From contig NZ_CP139957.1 in assembly GCF_034343125.1 (NCBI RefSeq), forward strand, positions 1,978,001-2,042,000: a stretch of DNA of 64,000 nt, written 5' to 3'. This document shows positions 18,104 through 27,716 of this stretch, one piece after another. The DNA comes from Caldicellulosiruptor danielii (lineage in GTDB: Bacteria; Bacillota; Thermoanaerobacteria; Caldicellulosiruptorales; Caldicellulosiruptoraceae). Position 1 is the stretch's first letter. The number at the start of each line of letters is the position of its first letter. Position numbers and translations under genes: made by a program. The notes under the pieces were generated by a model. It did not search any database, was not told the DNA's origin, and saw only the letters and a program-made list of their open reading frames with translations.

Positions 18104-20272
18104 TTACATACTCGAAACAACATGATAGAAAAAGGCCAAAACATATTCTCTTGTTACTGTCTCTTTGGGATTGAATGTAACATAGTCAAAAAGCCAGCCC
18201 ATCTTGTACGCTTTTTTCAATGACAAAAAGTATCTGTCATCAGCAGAAAGTTTTGTCCATGTAACATCGTCCACTGAGATTTCATTGCCAGTGTAAATCT
18301 CATAAAACCTTACTATCATATCTACAGCAGCTTCCTTCGTGAGAACAGAGTTGTCCTGGGTATTTTCAATTAGGCCTGCCTTGTTTGCTTTTTTAACATA
18401 ATCGTCAATTATCTCAAACCTGTAGAGTCTTTTCTTCTCTGCAAAATATACCAAAAAAGAAGCAAGCTCTTGTTTTGAGACAGCGCTTTTTATCCCTATT
18501 GTATCGCTTGTATCATCACTGGGAACATTCTTAAAAAGATTGTAAAGCTTTGTTGCATAGCTACTCGAAATTATATCTCTATAAAAACTTTTTCTTACAA
18601 TCACAGTTGCTTGAGGCGTTTGCAAATTAAAAGTCACACTTTTGTTGTCATTTGCAAACTCGGCGTTTTCCGGCTCTTTCCAAGAAAGAGAGGTCAAATC
18701 AAAAACATATGGTATCGCAGCAGACCACGGTTCTCTGTTCACAAGTGAAATTTTAATTGGCATCGGAAAATATGATATTCCTATTTGCTTTGTCAAGCTT
18801 GAAGCTGTGCATCTGATATCATACACTTCAGAGATAGCATCTTTCACATAATATTTGTCAGACGCCTTTACAAATATGAGTTCAGTATACACACTTGAGG
18901 GTGATATACCAGACACTGTCAGTTTATTTATGTCGCTACTGTCGATGGCAGTAAAATTAAACTGCGAAGATGCTCCATCTAATGTGACAATGCAATCTTT
19001 ATTGAGCTTAACAAGTGCTTTTAAAACATCATATCTTATTTTTATTACAAACTGATAAATAGATTGGTTTGTTCTCTTTGTAAAATCAATTGAAACAGGC
19101 TTTGAATCTAAAGACTCATTGACATATCTATAGGTAATCTCTATTATCATCTTGCCACTTGCAGGGTCCTCTACTGTTATAAACGGCTGAGTTGTATCCT
19201 GGACAGTATCAAACACACCTGTGTACTCGCTCACATCCTTTTTAGTAACAAAAGAGATAATTTCTGTCGACTGTGATAGCTGACCGTCTGAAGCTATAGC
19301 AAAAAGTCTTGCCCAGTACCTTGTGTTGGGTTTTAAACCACTCACTTTATACTCCATTGCATCTGTGTCGGTCGTGTACTTCTGGGAGTTTGAAAATGAA
19401 ATATTGTCAGCTATCTCTATGACATATCTTCTCCCTGTCTCGGCAATCTCCCAAACAAAAATGGCGTAGTCTTTCCCATACTCTTTTATACCAAAAGCAA
19501 TTGGAGTTTTTGGAGGTGGTACCTTTTGCGTCTTGCCAAAAACAGGACTGCTAAACTCTGAATACACTTTCTGATTGTCTTTGATTATATATGCTCTTAC
19601 CCTAAAATAGTAGAGGGTATCAGGTTTCAGATTTTGGACTGTAAAATAACAAAGTCCGGTGGTGTAATCAACCTCTTTTAAAGACGGCTTAAAACTGTCA
19701 GATACAACCTGCCATGCATTTGCGTTTTTGATGTCTTCTGATACCTGAATCTCAAAATACACATTCTCTATGTGGCTCCATGAAAGCAGTGCAGAGTTAT
19801 ACGTTGTTGTCACAACGCTCAAGTTCTCAACAACTGGAACAGAAGAAGGTATCGGCACTTCATACTTTATCAGCGTTGTTGCCATTACAACATTAGATGG
19901 CAGTGAATAATAAATACTACTGTCAATCTTTCTCATTGATCTTACAAAAAATACATACCTTGTATTTGACAGGAGATTACTTACTCTGAAAACTATCTTG
20001 CCTGACGAGTCTACCTGATAGTCAGAAAGTATTATCTTTTGAAAACTTGCTGTGTCAAGATTTTCTGTACTCATTATATCCATTCCATCCTGGTACACAG
20101 CAAAATTGACCTCATAGAATATGCTTCTATCCACTGTCGGTGGCTGGACACCTGGAATAGTTATAGGCTGCCATGACAAAATTACAGAGTCGTAAGTTGT
20201 ATAGATAACAGACAAAAGTGTTGGAGTGGTTGGCGGAGTTATATCGCCTGAAGTAGTATAAGAAATTGTCAA
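18104..20272 (-). CDS. FnIII/SLH envelope protein, C-terminal part of a split gene
   Basis: About 720 aa without its own signal peptide. Three fibronectin-III-like domains can be seen in the first 350 residues (SVILSWQPITIP, NTRYVFFVRSMR; SALLSWSHIENVYFEIQVS, DTLYYFRVRAY; YAIFVWEIAETGRRYVIEI, NTRYWARLFAI). A beta-rich region follows, then SLH-like helices near the end (AAVDMIVRFYEIYTG, KKAYKMGWLFDYVTFNPKETV). In another frame it continues directly from the upstream gene: losing one A in a run of seven at 20325-20331 fuses both into a protein of about 1200 aa, matching the neighbour's design. The stated start is therefore probably not real. Confidence 0.75.
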   Translation of the reverse strand: MTISYTTSGDITPPTTPTLLSVIYTTYDSVILSWQPITIPGVQPPTVDRSIFYEVNFAVYQDGMDIMSTENLDTASFQKIILSDYQVDSSGKIVFRVSNLLSNTRYVFFVRSMRKIDSSIYYSLPSNVVMATTLIKYEVPIPSSVPVVENLSVVTTTYNSALLSWSHIENVYFEIQVSEDIKNANAWQVVSDSFKPSLKEVDYTTGLCYFTVQNLKPDTLYYFRVRAYIIKDNQKVYSEFSSPVFGKTQKVPPPKTPIAFGIKEYGKDYAIFVWEIAETGRRYVIEIADNISFSNSQKYTTDTDAMEYKVSGLKPNTRYWARLFAIASDGQLSQSTEIISFVTKKDVSEYTGVFDTVQDTTQPFITVEDPASGKMIIEITYRYVNESLDSKPVSIDFTKRTNQSIYQFVIKIRYDVLKALVKLNKDCIVTLDGASSQFNFTAIDSSDINKLTVSGISPSSVYTELIFVKASDKYYVKDAISEVYDIRCTASSLTKQIGISYFPMPIKISLVNREPWSAAIPYVFDLTSLSWKEPENAEFANDNKSVTFNLQTPQATVIVRKSFYRDIISSSYATKLYNLFKNVPSDDTSDTIGIKSAVSKQELASFLVYFAEKKRLYRFEIIDDYVKKANKAGLIENTQDNSVLTKEAAVDMIVRFYEIYTGNEISVDDVTWTKLSADDRYFLSLKKAYKMGWLFDYVTFNPKETVTREYVLAFFYHVVSSM

Positions 20273-21708
20273 AGCAGGCGTTGATTCTTTGTAAATATAC
20301 GTGCCCTGTTCATAATCGTAAAACTTTTTTTCACAACAACCTTCAAAACATAAACAGTGTTTTTTTCAAGACCTGTGATGTCAAACCTGTAATATCCTGT
20401 TGGGAGATTGTTTTCGTCCTTTTCCTCATCAGAACTTTTCATCTGATAATTGGATACATAGAGAGTAAAATCAGCGTTGGTATCTGAATATTTTTTGTAA
20501 TAAAAATCGTACACAACCTCTTTGTCTGTTGGGATTTTGAACCTCAAAGAGATTGTATCCTGAGATTTAGGAAAAGCTGTCAAATTTTCTGCCGCAGGTG
20601 GTGCAAAAGGCAGTGTATATGGATGAACATACAGGTCTTTTGACCTGATAGACACTTTCCTGCCGAAACTATCAATAACATCAACCTGTATTCTGAAAAA
20701 TACATCGTCTGTTATGCTCACAACAGCAAAAAACTCGTTTGCTGAAACTGTACCAATCAAAGTAGGTATCTGGTCTTTGCTACCTTTGTAAATCTCATAC
20801 TCGTTTTCAGCAATTGACACTTTCGCCCACCTAAGCCACACGACATTATCAGCAATCCTCTGAGCCTCTGCCTGAATGTATGTTGCCGCCTCACCAATTA
20901 CCTTAATATTAGGTGGTATATATGTCTGCGGGTCACGCCAGATTACCTCTTGAGGCAAATTTCTCGGCAACACTTTTACATAGTAAAGGCTGCTTGGTGA
21001 AAGTCCAGCTGCTGTGTATTTGAGTTTCCTGCCCGGCAGAATTTCAACTCTTCCACCTGGCTTTTGGCTTTGAAGAAGGGTTATCCTCTCACCATCAATC
21101 TGATACTTTGTTGGGGTTGTAAAGCTTATGTCCTTTGACACATATATGTCATAATCTATTCTCTTGCCAGAATAGTAAACATCGTCCCACACTATATCAA
21201 TGGCATCTTCAGCATTTGTATAACATTCAACAAAGATAGGTGTCAAAAACACAATTGTGTTTGAATACGACGAATAATAAACAACACTTCCAGTCTGCTC
21301 CTGCAAAACCCTCACACTTCTTACCTTGGCATAAAAAATTGTCCCGCTTGGAATCTTTTGCCCGTTTGGCAGACTTTGAACCTTATAGGTATAACTACCG
21401 TTTGAAACTGTGAGGTTTGGATCGTTTTTATATATGGTATATCCATAAGTAAATCTGGTAGGGTCATCACCAAGATATAGCTCAAAGTAATCAAAGTCAG
21501 AATAGCTGTACTGCCACGAAAAATAAAGAGTTATAGTCCCATCCTGAGCTACTTCCATCCGCGGAAGATCATTTTCAAGTGTTATATTCAAACTCTGAGG
21601 AGCGGGAAGAACAACCGCAGGCTGTGCTATTAGATTTTGTGGTACCAAAGCAATTAAAAAAGATATCAAAATAAGAACTGAAAATATTTTTCTTGCAAAA
21701 GATTTCAT
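20269..21708 (-). CDS. FnIII envelope protein, N-terminal part of a split gene
   Basis: Signal peptide MKSFARKIFSVLILISFLIALVP-like at the start (ATG at 21708), then FnIII-like domains with the hallmark strands YFELYLGDDP, IFYAKVRSVRV, SSLYYVKVLPRN and NTVYVLKVVVKK. The reading frame leaves the family sequence after VVVKKSF, at a 7-A run, and ends in 13 odd residues. In the alternative frame the text continues as YDYEQGTYIYKESTPALTI and joins the next ORF. Either a real frameshift, a sequencing error or transcriptional slippage. Confidence 0.75.
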   Translation of the reverse strand: MKSFARKIFSVLILISFLIALVPQNLIAQPAVVLPAPQSLNITLENDLPRMEVAQDGTITLYFSWQYSYSDFDYFELYLGDDPTRFTYGYTIYKNDPNLTVSNGSYTYKVQSLPNGQKIPSGTIFYAKVRSVRVLQEQTGSVVYYSSYSNTIVFLTPIFVECYTNAEDAIDIVWDDVYYSGKRIDYDIYVSKDISFTTPTKYQIDGERITLLQSQKPGGRVEILPGRKLKYTAAGLSPSSLYYVKVLPRNLPQEVIWRDPQTYIPPNIKVIGEAATYIQAEAQRIADNVVWLRWAKVSIAENEYEIYKGSKDQIPTLIGTVSANEFFAVVSITDDVFFRIQVDVIDSFGRKVSIRSKDLYVHPYTLPFAPPAAENLTAFPKSQDTISLRFKIPTDKEVVYDFYYKKYSDTNADFTLYVSNYQMKSSDEEKDENNLPTGYYRFDITGLEKNTVYVLKVVVKKSFTIMNRARIFTKNQRLL

Positions 21709-21727
21709 CTTGTCTCTCACCCATTTT

Positions 21728-24700
21728 TCAATATTTCAAAATCTTTTCAAGATTAACTATATAGTGAACAAACTCATCAAGTTTTATTACCTCATAAGGG
21801 TCTAAATCGCTATCTACAATCCCAATTGACATCATGCTAAGGATAAACTTTTTGTACCTTCCATCGGGAGCAAAGCTTGTTGACTTTGTAATAAGAACAT
21901 TGTCAATCAAAGTTGATGTCTTGTGTTCAAACACCCTTGCCAGGATATATATTGCTTCTTGCCTTGTCAGATTTCCATTTCTGACTTTCTCGGCATCAAT
22001 CCCAAACACTCTTGCGATAAGTTTGGATGCATAATCCTGAGAAAGACTTTTATTAAAGTCACTGTAAAGCTCATTTAAGTTGTATTTTTGAGCTATATAC
22101 ACTATATCATCCCTGTACTTGCTAAGAGTGTAACTTGACACAGTCCGAGTTTTCAACACTCCAAATGTGCCTGGCTTTTCAACATTAAAGGTCATACTGT
22201 TTGTAATACTGTCAATTGAAAAATTGGTTACAAAGTTGCCATTTGAAAATTCATATACAGCTCTTGTTTGGTTTGCCTGCCCAGCCAAGCTTCCAAGTTT
22301 CAATGTAATGTTCACAGGTTTTGCAAAGCTTAACACAGCCATTTCATCATTCAGATAATACCTGGTAGTTACTTTGAATGATATCACTTCAGAGTCAATA
22401 TCATAACCGTATGAAGGTGGCAAAACATAAGCTGAGGAAAGTTCTATTAGTATCATCACCAATCCTTTGTCAATTCCATATTTTTTTGAAATATTCTCAA
22501 CCTCAGAAACATTCAAAGCACCAGGTGGGAGCTTTAATATACTACTTTTGTATTTCAAAACAAAACTCTTTTGTGCCTTTTCCAGCGCATCTACTACCCT
22601 GTAAGAGAACAAAACCTGCCCTTTAGCAAAAGAGTAAAGAGCTTTTGTAAAGTCTATCACAAATTCGTTCGTATTTGTACGCTGTATCTCATCCTGAGCA
22701 TTCTGGTCATTGATGTAAAGATAATACTTATCAGAGCTATTTTCAAGCACAATAGCAACCTGTTTCTGATTTTGGATATCCCTTATCCTGTTCTGCTCTT
22801 CTTCCTTGAGCCTTTGCTGCTGATTTTCAAAATCGCTCTGGTTAAAAACTGTCCTCGCTAAAACCTCTGCAAAGATTGAAACCTTCCCAGTCGGGATATG
22901 AATGCTTCTTACTCTGATATAGTACAAGGTATTTGAACTTAAATTCCCAATGTAATATTGATATACAGCCACTTTTGACGACACTACAGAAGTAGGGGAA
23001 ACTGAACCAGAATATACCAAGGTATACACAGTGCTATTTTCTTGCCTTACAAAAATCTGATAACCGTAATTTGGATTGCCGTTCCACTGGACTGTAAGTC
23101 CGTGTCCGCTCGAGTCTCTTGATGTTACTGTTAAATTTTCAGGCTTTTCAATTGAAGAGGTTGTAACTGCAATGCTTCCCCAAAGCGACTCTCTGCCATT
23201 TTCTATGGTCTTAATAGAAAAATAGTACAGTGTGTTTGGAGCAAGGTTTTTAAATGTCACAGGAGATGTAACTTCAATATATATCCTTGCACCGACAGGA
23301 GAGTTTTGCGAATATACGTCATACACAACCTGTTCAACTGTAAAAGTTGAATCAGATACCTGCCTGTAGATTTCAACCTTTTGCTTGAGCATTTTAACAA
23401 AGTAATCTTTTACTTCATCTATGCTGAGTTTATTGTCCTCGAGTGCTCTTGACGTTTGAAGAATAACATATGACTGACCCGGTTTTGCATCCCATCTGAG
23501 CTTCACAGAGGTCTGGGTCACTGCATCATTCTCTGGGGCAACCATGAAATTTTTAGGTATCTCTGGCTGTGAAATAGTAGGTGGTACTGGTTGGGGTTTT
23601 GTCAAAGCAACATATGCCTTGCTAAATTCTGAAAGATAGTCTTTGTCAAGATACACTCTTACTTTAAATCTTATATAATAAGGAGTATTGTTTTTAAGAT
23701 TTGATATATCAATATAATTCGAAATACTTTCTGATGGCAGCTCAAAGTAAATCTTTACATTCTTTTCATCCCAAGATGACTCACAAACATATACCTGATA
23801 GTATACCTTTTCAGAAACTGTCAAGTTTCCAGAAAAGTAAGTTGATTGCGATACATAATCTACTGTCGCTTGATGAATTTTAGAGAGCAAATCGTCCTGA
23901 TACACATAAATCCTTATACCTGTCTCAGAAGTCACAATCTGTCTTACAAAATTGTCATCCACAGGTGGTACATTTAAAACTGCAACAGGTTTTGTTGTCC
24001 CAACAAATACAAGCGAAAAGTCAGATTTTTTCTGGTTAGCAGTGTTTATTACTCTAATCTTGAAATAATAAACAGTGTTTGGTGAAAGATCTGATATTCT
24101 ATATTTGTACCTTGTGCCATCTAAAATTAAATCACTTGGCAAAAGACCATCAGTGTTTGGATTATACGAAGAAGTACTGTAAACAAGCTTGTACACAGTA
24201 GGATTTCCTTCTGAATCAAAGACATCTTTATATTCTGTTGAAATCCAAATCTGATATACATAACTTGAGTCGTCTGACACAGGCTTATCAAACGAAACCT
24301 CTATTTCTGTCTGCGAAATAGGCTCAGCTTTGCAGTTTTTAGGTGTTGGTGGAATATCACCAAGCTCTGTCACTGAAACCTTTATAAGCGCTGAAGGAAT
24401 CTTGGTACCATCTGCAAAAACGGCTTCTACTCTTATGTAATAGTACTTTGTGGTCATCGAAAGCCCAGGAATGTATGCTTCGTTTTGGTTATATGAGGTT
24501 GTTGCAAAGATGTTTTGTGGTGGAAGATTGTCCCTTGGAAGCTCATTCGCACTTGTCGCATAATATGCCCGATATTTTATCTCATCCTGTTTGTAGTTTC
24601 CAGGGTCAACACCACGCCATTGCACTCTTACTAAGGCTAACGTCTTCCCGTCTTTTTCTATCTCACCTACCTTTGCAGCACTGACCTGCATAAGGGTTGG

Positions 24701-25525
24701 ACATGCTATGTTTGTAAGAGGTTTGTAAATCACTTTTGTACTGTCCATTTTCGGGTTCATAAGGATGTAATATATCGTACCTGGCACGAGCTCAAATGTG
24801 TCAATTCCATCGTACTTGTCATAAACAGTCATGCTTACCGTTTGGTTGATTTCCTGCGCAAGCTGTTGTTGTCCGTCTTTATAAAGCTTTATAGGAACAG
24901 TAATATTGTTTTCTTTTTGAAACTTGTAAATTTCATTTGTACTACTATCAACATAATACTGGTTAGCATCTGATGCTGTTTGGCTTTTGCCAACAAAAAC
25001 GTTGTAGCCCCTAAAGCCAATGTCTGGCTGAAAGTCATCTGATACGTTGATTTTATTAAAGGTTATTATTAACTTGGGATGCTCTCCACCAGAGCCAAGT
25101 GGAACATCCTCTTCTTTTTCTGGGTCTGGTTCTGGCTGGGCATAAAGCTTAAACTCTGTTATAACATAAATTGACTGTGAGGTTATAATTTGGTTATCAT
25201 TACCTATAGCATTTACAGTTATTTTATATACTGTGGCACCTTTTAGTCCTGTTATATCACAGTATGTATTTTGAGTTACCGTTTGAAAATCTATCTGGGA
25301 ATTGGAAGATGCTGCATAGACTTCATATGATACAGCATTTTCAATGGTATTCCATTTAACAGAAATAGAATTTTTTGTTATTTTATAAACTCCACTGTTA
25401 TCTCTTTGCACTGTTACATTCAAAGATGTTGAAAGAGTTTGTGAAAATAATTGAAGGTTAAAATTGGAAAATAAAAATGAAATCAAAAGTAAAATGGAAG
25501 CTATTCTTTTTAAGTTTTTAAACAT
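21728..25525 (-). CDS. Large secreted multi-FnIII protein with SLH-like C-terminus (1265 aa)
   Basis: Signal peptide (residues 1-29), then at least five fibronectin-III-like domains, recognised by repeated 'T.YYIRVRA/YYFKIRV' F-strand motifs (TTKYYYIRVEAVF, NTVYYFKIRVIN, NTPYYIRFKVRV, NTLYYFSIKTIE, NTLYYIRVRSIH). A QQRLKEEEQNRIRDIQNQ linker lies near residue 890. The last 150 residues hold degenerate SLH repeats (DYASKLIARVFGI, LTRQEAIYILARVFE, ILSMMSIGIVDSDLDP). Probably a cell-surface scaffold or S-layer protein. Same design as the split gene downstream, so the two likely arose by duplication. Confidence 0.85.
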   Translation of the reverse strand: MFKNLKRIASILLLISFLFSNFNLQLFSQTLSTSLNVTVQRDNSGVYKITKNSISVKWNTIENAVSYEVYAASSNSQIDFQTVTQNTYCDITGLKGATVYKITVNAIGNDNQIITSQSIYVITEFKLYAQPEPDPEKEEDVPLGSGGEHPKLIITFNKINVSDDFQPDIGFRGYNVFVGKSQTASDANQYYVDSSTNEIYKFQKENNITVPIKLYKDGQQQLAQEINQTVSMTVYDKYDGIDTFELVPGTIYYILMNPKMDSTKVIYKPLTNIACPTLMQVSAAKVGEIEKDGKTLALVRVQWRGVDPGNYKQDEIKYRAYYATSANELPRDNLPPQNIFATTSYNQNEAYIPGLSMTTKYYYIRVEAVFADGTKIPSALIKVSVTELGDIPPTPKNCKAEPISQTEIEVSFDKPVSDDSSYVYQIWISTEYKDVFDSEGNPTVYKLVYSTSSYNPNTDGLLPSDLILDGTRYKYRISDLSPNTVYYFKIRVINTANQKKSDFSLVFVGTTKPVAVLNVPPVDDNFVRQIVTSETGIRIYVYQDDLLSKIHQATVDYVSQSTYFSGNLTVSEKVYYQVYVCESSWDEKNVKIYFELPSESISNYIDISNLKNNTPYYIRFKVRVYLDKDYLSEFSKAYVALTKPQPVPPTISQPEIPKNFMVAPENDAVTQTSVKLRWDAKPGQSYVILQTSRALEDNKLSIDEVKDYFVKMLKQKVEIYRQVSDSTFTVEQVVYDVYSQNSPVGARIYIEVTSPVTFKNLAPNTLYYFSIKTIENGRESLWGSIAVTTSSIEKPENLTVTSRDSSGHGLTVQWNGNPNYGYQIFVRQENSTVYTLVYSGSVSPTSVVSSKVAVYQYYIGNLSSNTLYYIRVRSIHIPTGKVSIFAEVLARTVFNQSDFENQQQRLKEEEQNRIRDIQNQKQVAIVLENSSDKYYLYINDQNAQDEIQRTNTNEFVIDFTKALYSFAKGQVLFSYRVVDALEKAQKSFVLKYKSSILKLPPGALNVSEVENISKKYGIDKGLVMILIELSSAYVLPPSYGYDIDSEVISFKVTTRYYLNDEMAVLSFAKPVNITLKLGSLAGQANQTRAVYEFSNGNFVTNFSIDSITNSMTFNVEKPGTFGVLKTRTVSSYTLSKYRDDIVYIAQKYNLNELYSDFNKSLSQDYASKLIARVFGIDAEKVRNGNLTRQEAIYILARVFEHKTSTLIDNVLITKSTSFAPDGRYKKFILSMMSIGIVDSDLDPYEVIKLDEFVHYIVNLEKILKY

Positions 25526-25611
25526 TTTTTAATCCCACCTCAAAATGCACTTAAAATTTGGGTTTTTCAAAGTTATAATCGGCATCAGAATGGCATTTTT
25601 AAAGCACCTTT

Positions 25612-26769
25612 TCACACGTACATATCGCTCCCATGAAACCCATCAGGCTCTTTACTGCTTTCCCCAAAATAATACAAAAGCGCTTCCTTTATTCTCCTAG
25701 AAGCCTCTCCATCACCGTAAGGGTTCACAGCCCTTGCCATTTGTAGATACTCTTCCTCATCTATTAAAAGTTTTGTGACAATCTTTTCTATCCTTTCTTT
25801 GTGAGTACCTGCAACTACAACTGTCCTTGCTAAAACAGCTTCAGGTCTTTCTGTTGTATTACGCAGAACAACCACAGGTTTCCCTAACGACGGTGCTTCT
25901 TCCTGAAGTCCCCCAGAGTCTGTTAAAACCAAATAGCTTCTTGCAATGAGATTGTGCATATCATCAACGTCAATTGGGTTTATCAGTTTTATCCTTGGAT
26001 GGTCTTTTAAAATCCTGTGCGCAACATCCCTGACATTTGGATTTAAATGTACAGGGTATACAAAAACTACATCGTCAAACTCATTTGCAATCTTCAGCAC
26101 AGCCTCAAAAATATTCTTAAGCGGTTTTCCAAAATTCTCTCTCCTGTGAGCAGTGAGAAGAATTATCTTCTTTGAAAAATCAATACTGTTTAGACTATCC
26201 TCCTTGAACACATAATTGTCTTTCACAGTAAATTTAAGTGTATCAATCACAGTGTTACCTGTCACAAAGATGGTTTGTTCTTTTACTCCTTCTGCCATCA
26301 AATTTAACTTTGCCCTTTTTGTGGGCGCAAAATGAATGTCACACAGTGCTGCCGTGAGCTTTCTGTTCATCTCTTCTGGAAATGGTGAATATTTGTTGTA
26401 TGTTCTTAAGCCAGCTTCAACGTGTCCAACCTTTGTTTTAAAATAAAAGCTTGCAAGTGCTGAGGCAAATGTGGTTGTTGTGTCACCATGTACAAGCACA
26501 ATGTCTGGCCTTTCTTTTACCAAAACCTTTTCAAATCTCAAAAGCACATCAGCAGTTATAGAAAACAGGCTCTGGTTGTGTTTCATTATGTCAAGGTCAT
26601 AATCAGGTTTAATATCAAAAATCTCAAGTACTTGGTCAAGCATCTGTCTGTGCTGTGCTGTGACACATACTTTGACATCAAAGTGAAAATCCTTTTTAAG
26701 CTCCTTCACAAGTGGTGCCATCTTTATTGCTTCAGGTCTTGTCCCAAACACAATGAGTGTCTTTATCAT
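25612..26769 (-). CDS. wecB: UDP-N-acetylglucosamine 2-epimerase (non-hydrolysing)
   Basis: 385 aa, the usual length. Converts UDP-GlcNAc to UDP-ManNAc for surface polysaccharide. It has the family start IVFGTRPEAIKMAPLV, HVEAGLRT, FVTGNTVIDTL, LTAHRRENFG and TDSGGLQEEAPSLGKPVVV followed by TERPEA. Lying beside the SLH protein genes fits a role in making the secondary wall polymer to which SLH domains bind. Confidence 0.93.
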   Translation of the reverse strand: MIKTLIVFGTRPEAIKMAPLVKELKKDFHFDVKVCVTAQHRQMLDQVLEIFDIKPDYDLDIMKHNQSLFSITADVLLRFEKVLVKERPDIVLVHGDTTTTFASALASFYFKTKVGHVEAGLRTYNKYSPFPEEMNRKLTAALCDIHFAPTKRAKLNLMAEGVKEQTIFVTGNTVIDTLKFTVKDNYVFKEDSLNSIDFSKKIILLTAHRRENFGKPLKNIFEAVLKIANEFDDVVFVYPVHLNPNVRDVAHRILKDHPRIKLINPIDVDDMHNLIARSYLVLTDSGGLQEEAPSLGKPVVVLRNTTERPEAVLARTVVVAGTHKERIEKIVTKLLIDEEEYLQMARAVNPYGDGEASRRIKEALLYYFGESSKEPDGFHGSDMYV

Positions 26770-26796
26770 TTAAAAGCCCATCCTCTCTTGTAATTT

Positions 26797-27699
26797 TCAA
26801 ATGCCTTCTAAGTCAAAATCAGGGGTGTATTTGTCTGTTGCTGCTTCTTTATCCTGAATATATCCATAGTCAAGACCATTTTCGAGCACAAAATTCACAA
26901 CCTTCTGATATTCTCTTCTTGTAATTGTTCTTGAAATTTCTTTAAATTCTTTTGCTCTGTACACAGGATAATACTGGCTCATAAGGCTCAGCATAACTCT
27001 GCCTTTTAAGTTGTCTCTTATCCAGCTCAAAACCTTTATAGAATCATTTGTGTGCATTGGAAGTACTAAGTGGCGAATTATGACACCTTTTTTCATTATA
27101 CCATTTTCTATTACAACATCTCCAACAAGTTCGTACATTTTTAATATTGACTTTGATGCAAATTCAAAATACCGAGGAGCATTGGAATACTTTTTTGCAA
27201 TCTCATCATCAAAATATTTAAGGTCTGGCAAGAATATATCTACATATCCTCTCAAGAGCTCTATGGTTTCTGGTTTTTCATATGAAGATGTGTTGTATAC
27301 AATGGGAATTCTAAGACCCTTTTCCCTTGCAATGTCAATTGCCTCAATTATATATGGAACATAAATGGTTGGCGTCACAAGGTTTATATTGTGAGCACCT
27401 TTTGACTGAAGGTTTAAAAAAATAGTAGCAAGTTTATTTATATCTATGAATACCCCAAACCTCATCTGGCTTATTTCATAATTCTGGCAAAACACACATC
27501 CCATATTGCACCCAGAAAAAAATACTGTGCCAGACCCGTTTTTGCCAGAGATACATGGTTCTTCCCAGAAATGCAGAAAGGCTTTTGACACCTTTATGCC
27601 ACCTGCAATTTTGCAAAAACCAATCTCACCATCAAGTCGATTCACCCTGCACTCTCGCGGACATATCCTGCAGCTTTTTAAAAGCTCATGGGTAAGCAA
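26797..27699 (-). CDS. Radical-SAM protein, PflA/PflX-like
   Basis: 300 aa, TTG start behind GGGGGAGGGG. The radical-SAM cluster motif is CNMGCVFCQNYEISQ. The N-terminus carries extra cysteines (CRICPRECRVNRLDGEIGFC) typical of the COG1313 group of pyruvate formate-lyase-activating-enzyme homologues of unknown substrate. DIFLPDLKYFDD is the usual strand-6 motif. It is next to hemZ, another radical-SAM enzyme, with an 17-base gap, so probably one operon. Confidence 0.85.
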   Translation of the reverse strand: MLTHELLKSCRICPRECRVNRLDGEIGFCKIAGGIKVSKAFLHFWEEPCISGKNGSGTVFFSGCNMGCVFCQNYEISQMRFGVFIDINKLATIFLNLQSKGAHNINLVTPTIYVPYIIEAIDIAREKGLRIPIVYNTSSYEKPETIELLRGYVDIFLPDLKYFDDEIAKKYSNAPRYFEFASKSILKMYELVGDVVIENGIMKKGVIIRHLVLPMHTNDSIKVLSWIRDNLKGRVMLSLMSQYYPVYRAKEFKEISRTITRREYQKVVNFVLENGLDYGYIQDKEAATDKYTPDFDLEGI

Positions 27700-27716
27700 A
27701 AAACCCCTCCCCCTTT

